Part shown: one piece after another, positions 62,021 to 64,000 of the stretch
Position numbering within the stretch: position 1 is the first letter of the stretch
How the letters are laid out: each line of letters begins with the position of its first letter
Origin: a virus
Reading direction: 5' to 3' (one strand)
Virus record (IMG/VR): IMGVR_UViG_3300043409_001877
Location: 1 to 64,000 of that record
Length of the DNA stretch: 64,000 nt
Position numbers and translations under genes: made by a program
The notes under the pieces: generated by a model
What the model saw: only the letters and a program-made list of their open reading frames with translations
Told to the model about the DNA's origin: nothing
The model's database searches: none

Positions 62021-64000
62021 TTAAAGTTGTCTGCCTAAACCAGTAGGTTTCACCACACCACCACTATAAACATCCCCAAAACTAAAAGCAGATTCTTTAA
62101 TAATATCATTTACTTTTTTAGACTCTTCTTCTTTTAATCTTTTTTCTAATAATATTCTAACCCTTTCTTGCTCTTGTTCAACTGGTCTTACATATCTTTC
62201 AAATAAAACTGCGTGCTCAACCAAGGGATTGCCTGGTAAATATTCATCATTTAATACATCTAAATCAGCTAACACACGATAAACATAAGTTCTTATAAAT
62301 TTATTTAAAAAATAATACATGCTAGGAGTGTATTTAATATTTAAAAATTCAAAAAATTTTATAACAATTGTCGCATATAAATCAGTTAAATTAACATCAA
62401 TCACACCACGTTTAGTATTTGGGTCATACTTAGTAAATAATTTATTTACCATATATAAACCGTTTAAATAAATAATACCATCTTTTTCTGCTTTTGTAAC
62501 TGACGTATACGGTGCAATATATGTATCACCAAATAAAGCTTTTCTTGAAAAATATCTTATAGTATCAGTATCGTCAACAGTTTTTCCTAGGTCGGTGGCT
62601 ATTTCACTATAAGTCATTTTATTTGAAAATAATATTTCTGGTTGGGTTATTAAAGTATGTAATGATAAATCAGGTGTTGATTCATTATAATATATTGAAT
62701 TACTTGGTGAGTAATTCGTATGAACAATCGTGTCAGAGCAAAATTCATCAATAACAGAATATGTTTTATCTTTTTGTGATAAAGTTAAAGCGACATTTAA
62801 AAATTTAGATAAACCAATTTCAGCCATAAATTCGTAATTATACATTGAGTTACCAATTAAAGCCAAATTAATTTCTTCACCACTTAATTTTATACTTGTT
62901 TTGGGGTCTGTAAATTCTTTAATTTCATCATACGTAACAACAGATGATGCTAACATTAAACTTTTTAAGTTAAAACCTTTTTTAATATATGTTTCACTAC
63001 CAAATTTACAAAAATCTAAAAATAAACTTTTAAAATGAGTTAGTTGTGTAAAATTTAAAGAATCTAATAAATTAGCTATTTTAAATTGTTCAAAATAACC
63101 AGTTTTATCATACTCTATATTATCACTCACTGAGCTGACGTATAAATGATTTGTTTTAAAATAATTCCAACCATAAATATTTGAAGTTAATTCATCGATA
63201 CCAGATTTATTTTCGTAAATACCACCACCAAGAACACTATCCATAGCTAAATTTGAACCAACTTTAGTATTATCAAACCATAAAAATCTAGTTGTGTTTT
63301 TTAAAATGGTGTGATTATCAAAAGATGATGGATCATTAAGGAGTACCCCTCTATTAAATTCCTTATTCATTAAATATAAAGATTTATTTGGGTTATTTAA
63401 ATTTAAATTACCGTTTTTTGAATTGTATATACCAGTTAAAACATCTACTTTACTAACATCAAAATATAGATTTGTAACAACTTCAGATGTGAGAAAAGCG
63501 TTTGGGTGTAAAAAATCCATAGCCCAAGATAGGGCAGCAAGAGCTGTAGATGCGCCTTTGGGATCGCATAGTGTTAAATTTTTATATTCATCATCTTTAA
63601 ATTTATTGGCTTGGGCTAGACCAACTGTAGCATTTTCTAGGTCTGGATTGTAGGTTACTTTGTCATTTGAATCTTTATATAATAGTTCGGATAACTTTGT
63701 GATATTAGTATCGTTAATACCTCTTTGTATAAAATTTATATTACCTAATTTTAATCCAGAACCAGGGACATCAGATAACCATGGGCTATGTAATAAATAA
63801 TTTGGTGATATACTACCACCACAAGATGGGTATAATAAATATGATGCTTTATTATCAACTTTATTAAATTTATCACGAAAATTAATTTTTTCTAGTGTCC
63901 AAAGGTAACTCAGGAAATCAGTTAAACTATCTATTTGTTGTGTTAATGTGTTAAAACTAGAGTTTAATGTCTTATCTAAGGCTTCTGGTAAAACTGTTTG
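62021..64000 (-). CDS. Tail-associated protein, 5' end beyond the window
   Basis: The frame is open from its stop at 62021 to the window edge at 64000 (about 659 codons), so the gene starts further right. An ATG at 63520 lies inside the protein; the 160 codons upstream of it read as normal protein (for example SYLLYPSCGGSISPNYLLH near the edge). The C-terminal part is helical, with a Glu/Arg/Lys-rich segment (VEQEQERVRILLEKRLKEEE) and a Gly-rich end. No family is recognised. It precedes the hub/lysin by 18 bases and probably belongs to the same late transcript. Confidence 0.8.
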   Translation of the reverse strand, partial: QTVLPEALDKTLNSSFNTLTQQIDSLTDFLSYLWTLEKINFRDKFNKVDNKASYLLYPSCGGSISPNYLLHSPWLSDVPGSGLKLGNINFIQRGINDTNITKLSELLYKDSNDKVTYNPDLENATVGLAQANKFKDDEYKNLTLCDPKGASTALAALSWAMDFLHPNAFLTSEVVTNLYFDVSKVDVLTGIYNSKNGNLNLNNPNKSLYLMNKEFNRGVLLNDPSSFDNHTILKNTTRFLWFDNTKVGSNLAMDSVLGGGIYENKSGIDELTSNIYGWNYFKTNHLYVSSVSDNIEYDKTGYFEQFKIANLLDSLNFTQLTHFKSLFLDFCKFGSETYIKKGFNLKSLMLASSVVTYDEIKEFTDPKTSIKLSGEEINLALIGNSMYNYEFMAEIGLSKFLNVALTLSQKDKTYSVIDEFCSDTIVHTNYSPSNSIYYNESTPDLSLHTLITQPEILFSNKMTYSEIATDLGKTVDDTDTIRYFSRKALFGDTYIAPYTSVTKAEKDGIIYLNGLYMVNKLFTKYDPNTKRGVIDVNLTDLYATIVIKFFEFLNIKYTPSMYYFLNKFIRTYVYRVLADLDVLNDEYLPGNPLVEHAVLFERYVRPVEQEQERVRILLEKRLKEEESKKVNDIIKESAFSFGDVYSGGVVKPTGLGRQL

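Noticed and set aside
1-64000. tRNA genes or CRISPR arrays
   Set aside because: I found no cloverleaf with standard T-loop and acceptor features in the intergenic stretches, and no regularly spaced repeats; almost all DNA is coding.
1-64000. Stop-codon recoding, as in some Bacteroidota phages
   Set aside because: Conserved genes (nrdA, nrdB, gp6, helicase, sigma, primase) run full length under the standard code and end at expected C-termini.

Overview
The window looks like part of the genome of a large, AT-rich, contractile-tailed (T4-like) phage of a Bacteroidota host. T4-type parts are present: a gp46/gp47 (SbcC/SbcD-like) recombination nuclease, UvsX/RecA, gp32-type SSB, a gp41/DnaB helicase, a DnaG-type primase, a FEN/RNase H nuclease, class I ribonucleotide reductase, gp25 and gp6 baseplate wedge proteins, and a hub protein carrying cell-wall hydrolases. 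The host assignment is an inference. It rests on few Shine-Dalgarno sequences, an AT-rich composition, and several promoters that fit the Bacteroidota primary-sigma consensus TTTG-N19/20-TAnnTTTG. No capsid, terminase or DNA polymerase gene is seen; these presumably lie outside the window.

Almost everything is transcribed leftward (minus strand); the exception is a two-gene plus-strand island at 2.5-3.6 kb. From right to left: 64.0-57.2 kb holds a tail gene cut by the window edge and a 1585-residue hub/lysin (hub + DUF2272 + muramidase + SGNH). 57.2-56.0 kb holds small virion-type genes. 55.9-47.8 kb holds ssb, uvsX, FEN, helicase, nrdB and nrdA, with terminators after ssb and nrdA. 47.8-21.5 kb is the baseplate and tail-fibre block, including a 2510-residue protein and a stray nucleotidyltransferase. 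21.5-14.3 kb holds RuvC, primase, a RecB-like nuclease, gp47, gp46 and a sigma-70 factor. 14.2-9.0 kb is a lysis and accessory block with spanin-like proteins, an amidase, an ArdC-like antirestriction protein and a repeat-bearing membrane protein. 9.0-1.6 kb is mostly small unknown genes plus an 809-residue protein.

The left end is the most unusual part. It encodes a Ro60-like protein (DUF2828/TROVE-type ring domain plus a vWA domain with an intact MIDAS motif). Immediately downstream lies a roughly 165-nt segment whose two ends pair in a long interrupted stem, with internal hairpins, followed by a strong Rho-independent terminator. This is the expected layout of a phage-borne Ro-Y RNA ribonucleoprotein, and it is the best candidate here for an undescribed system.

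Two promoter classes can be read by eye. Host-type promoters precede the Ro60-like gene, the 5.7 kb small-gene operon, the primase operon and ssb. A different motif, TATTTAT, lies upstream of structural and lysis operon heads (57.2, 47.8, 38.4, 29.1, 23.7, 14.2, 9.0 and 6.2 kb), before the plus-strand pair, and before nrdB. The phage sigma factor at 14.3-15.1 kb is a natural candidate for recognising it.
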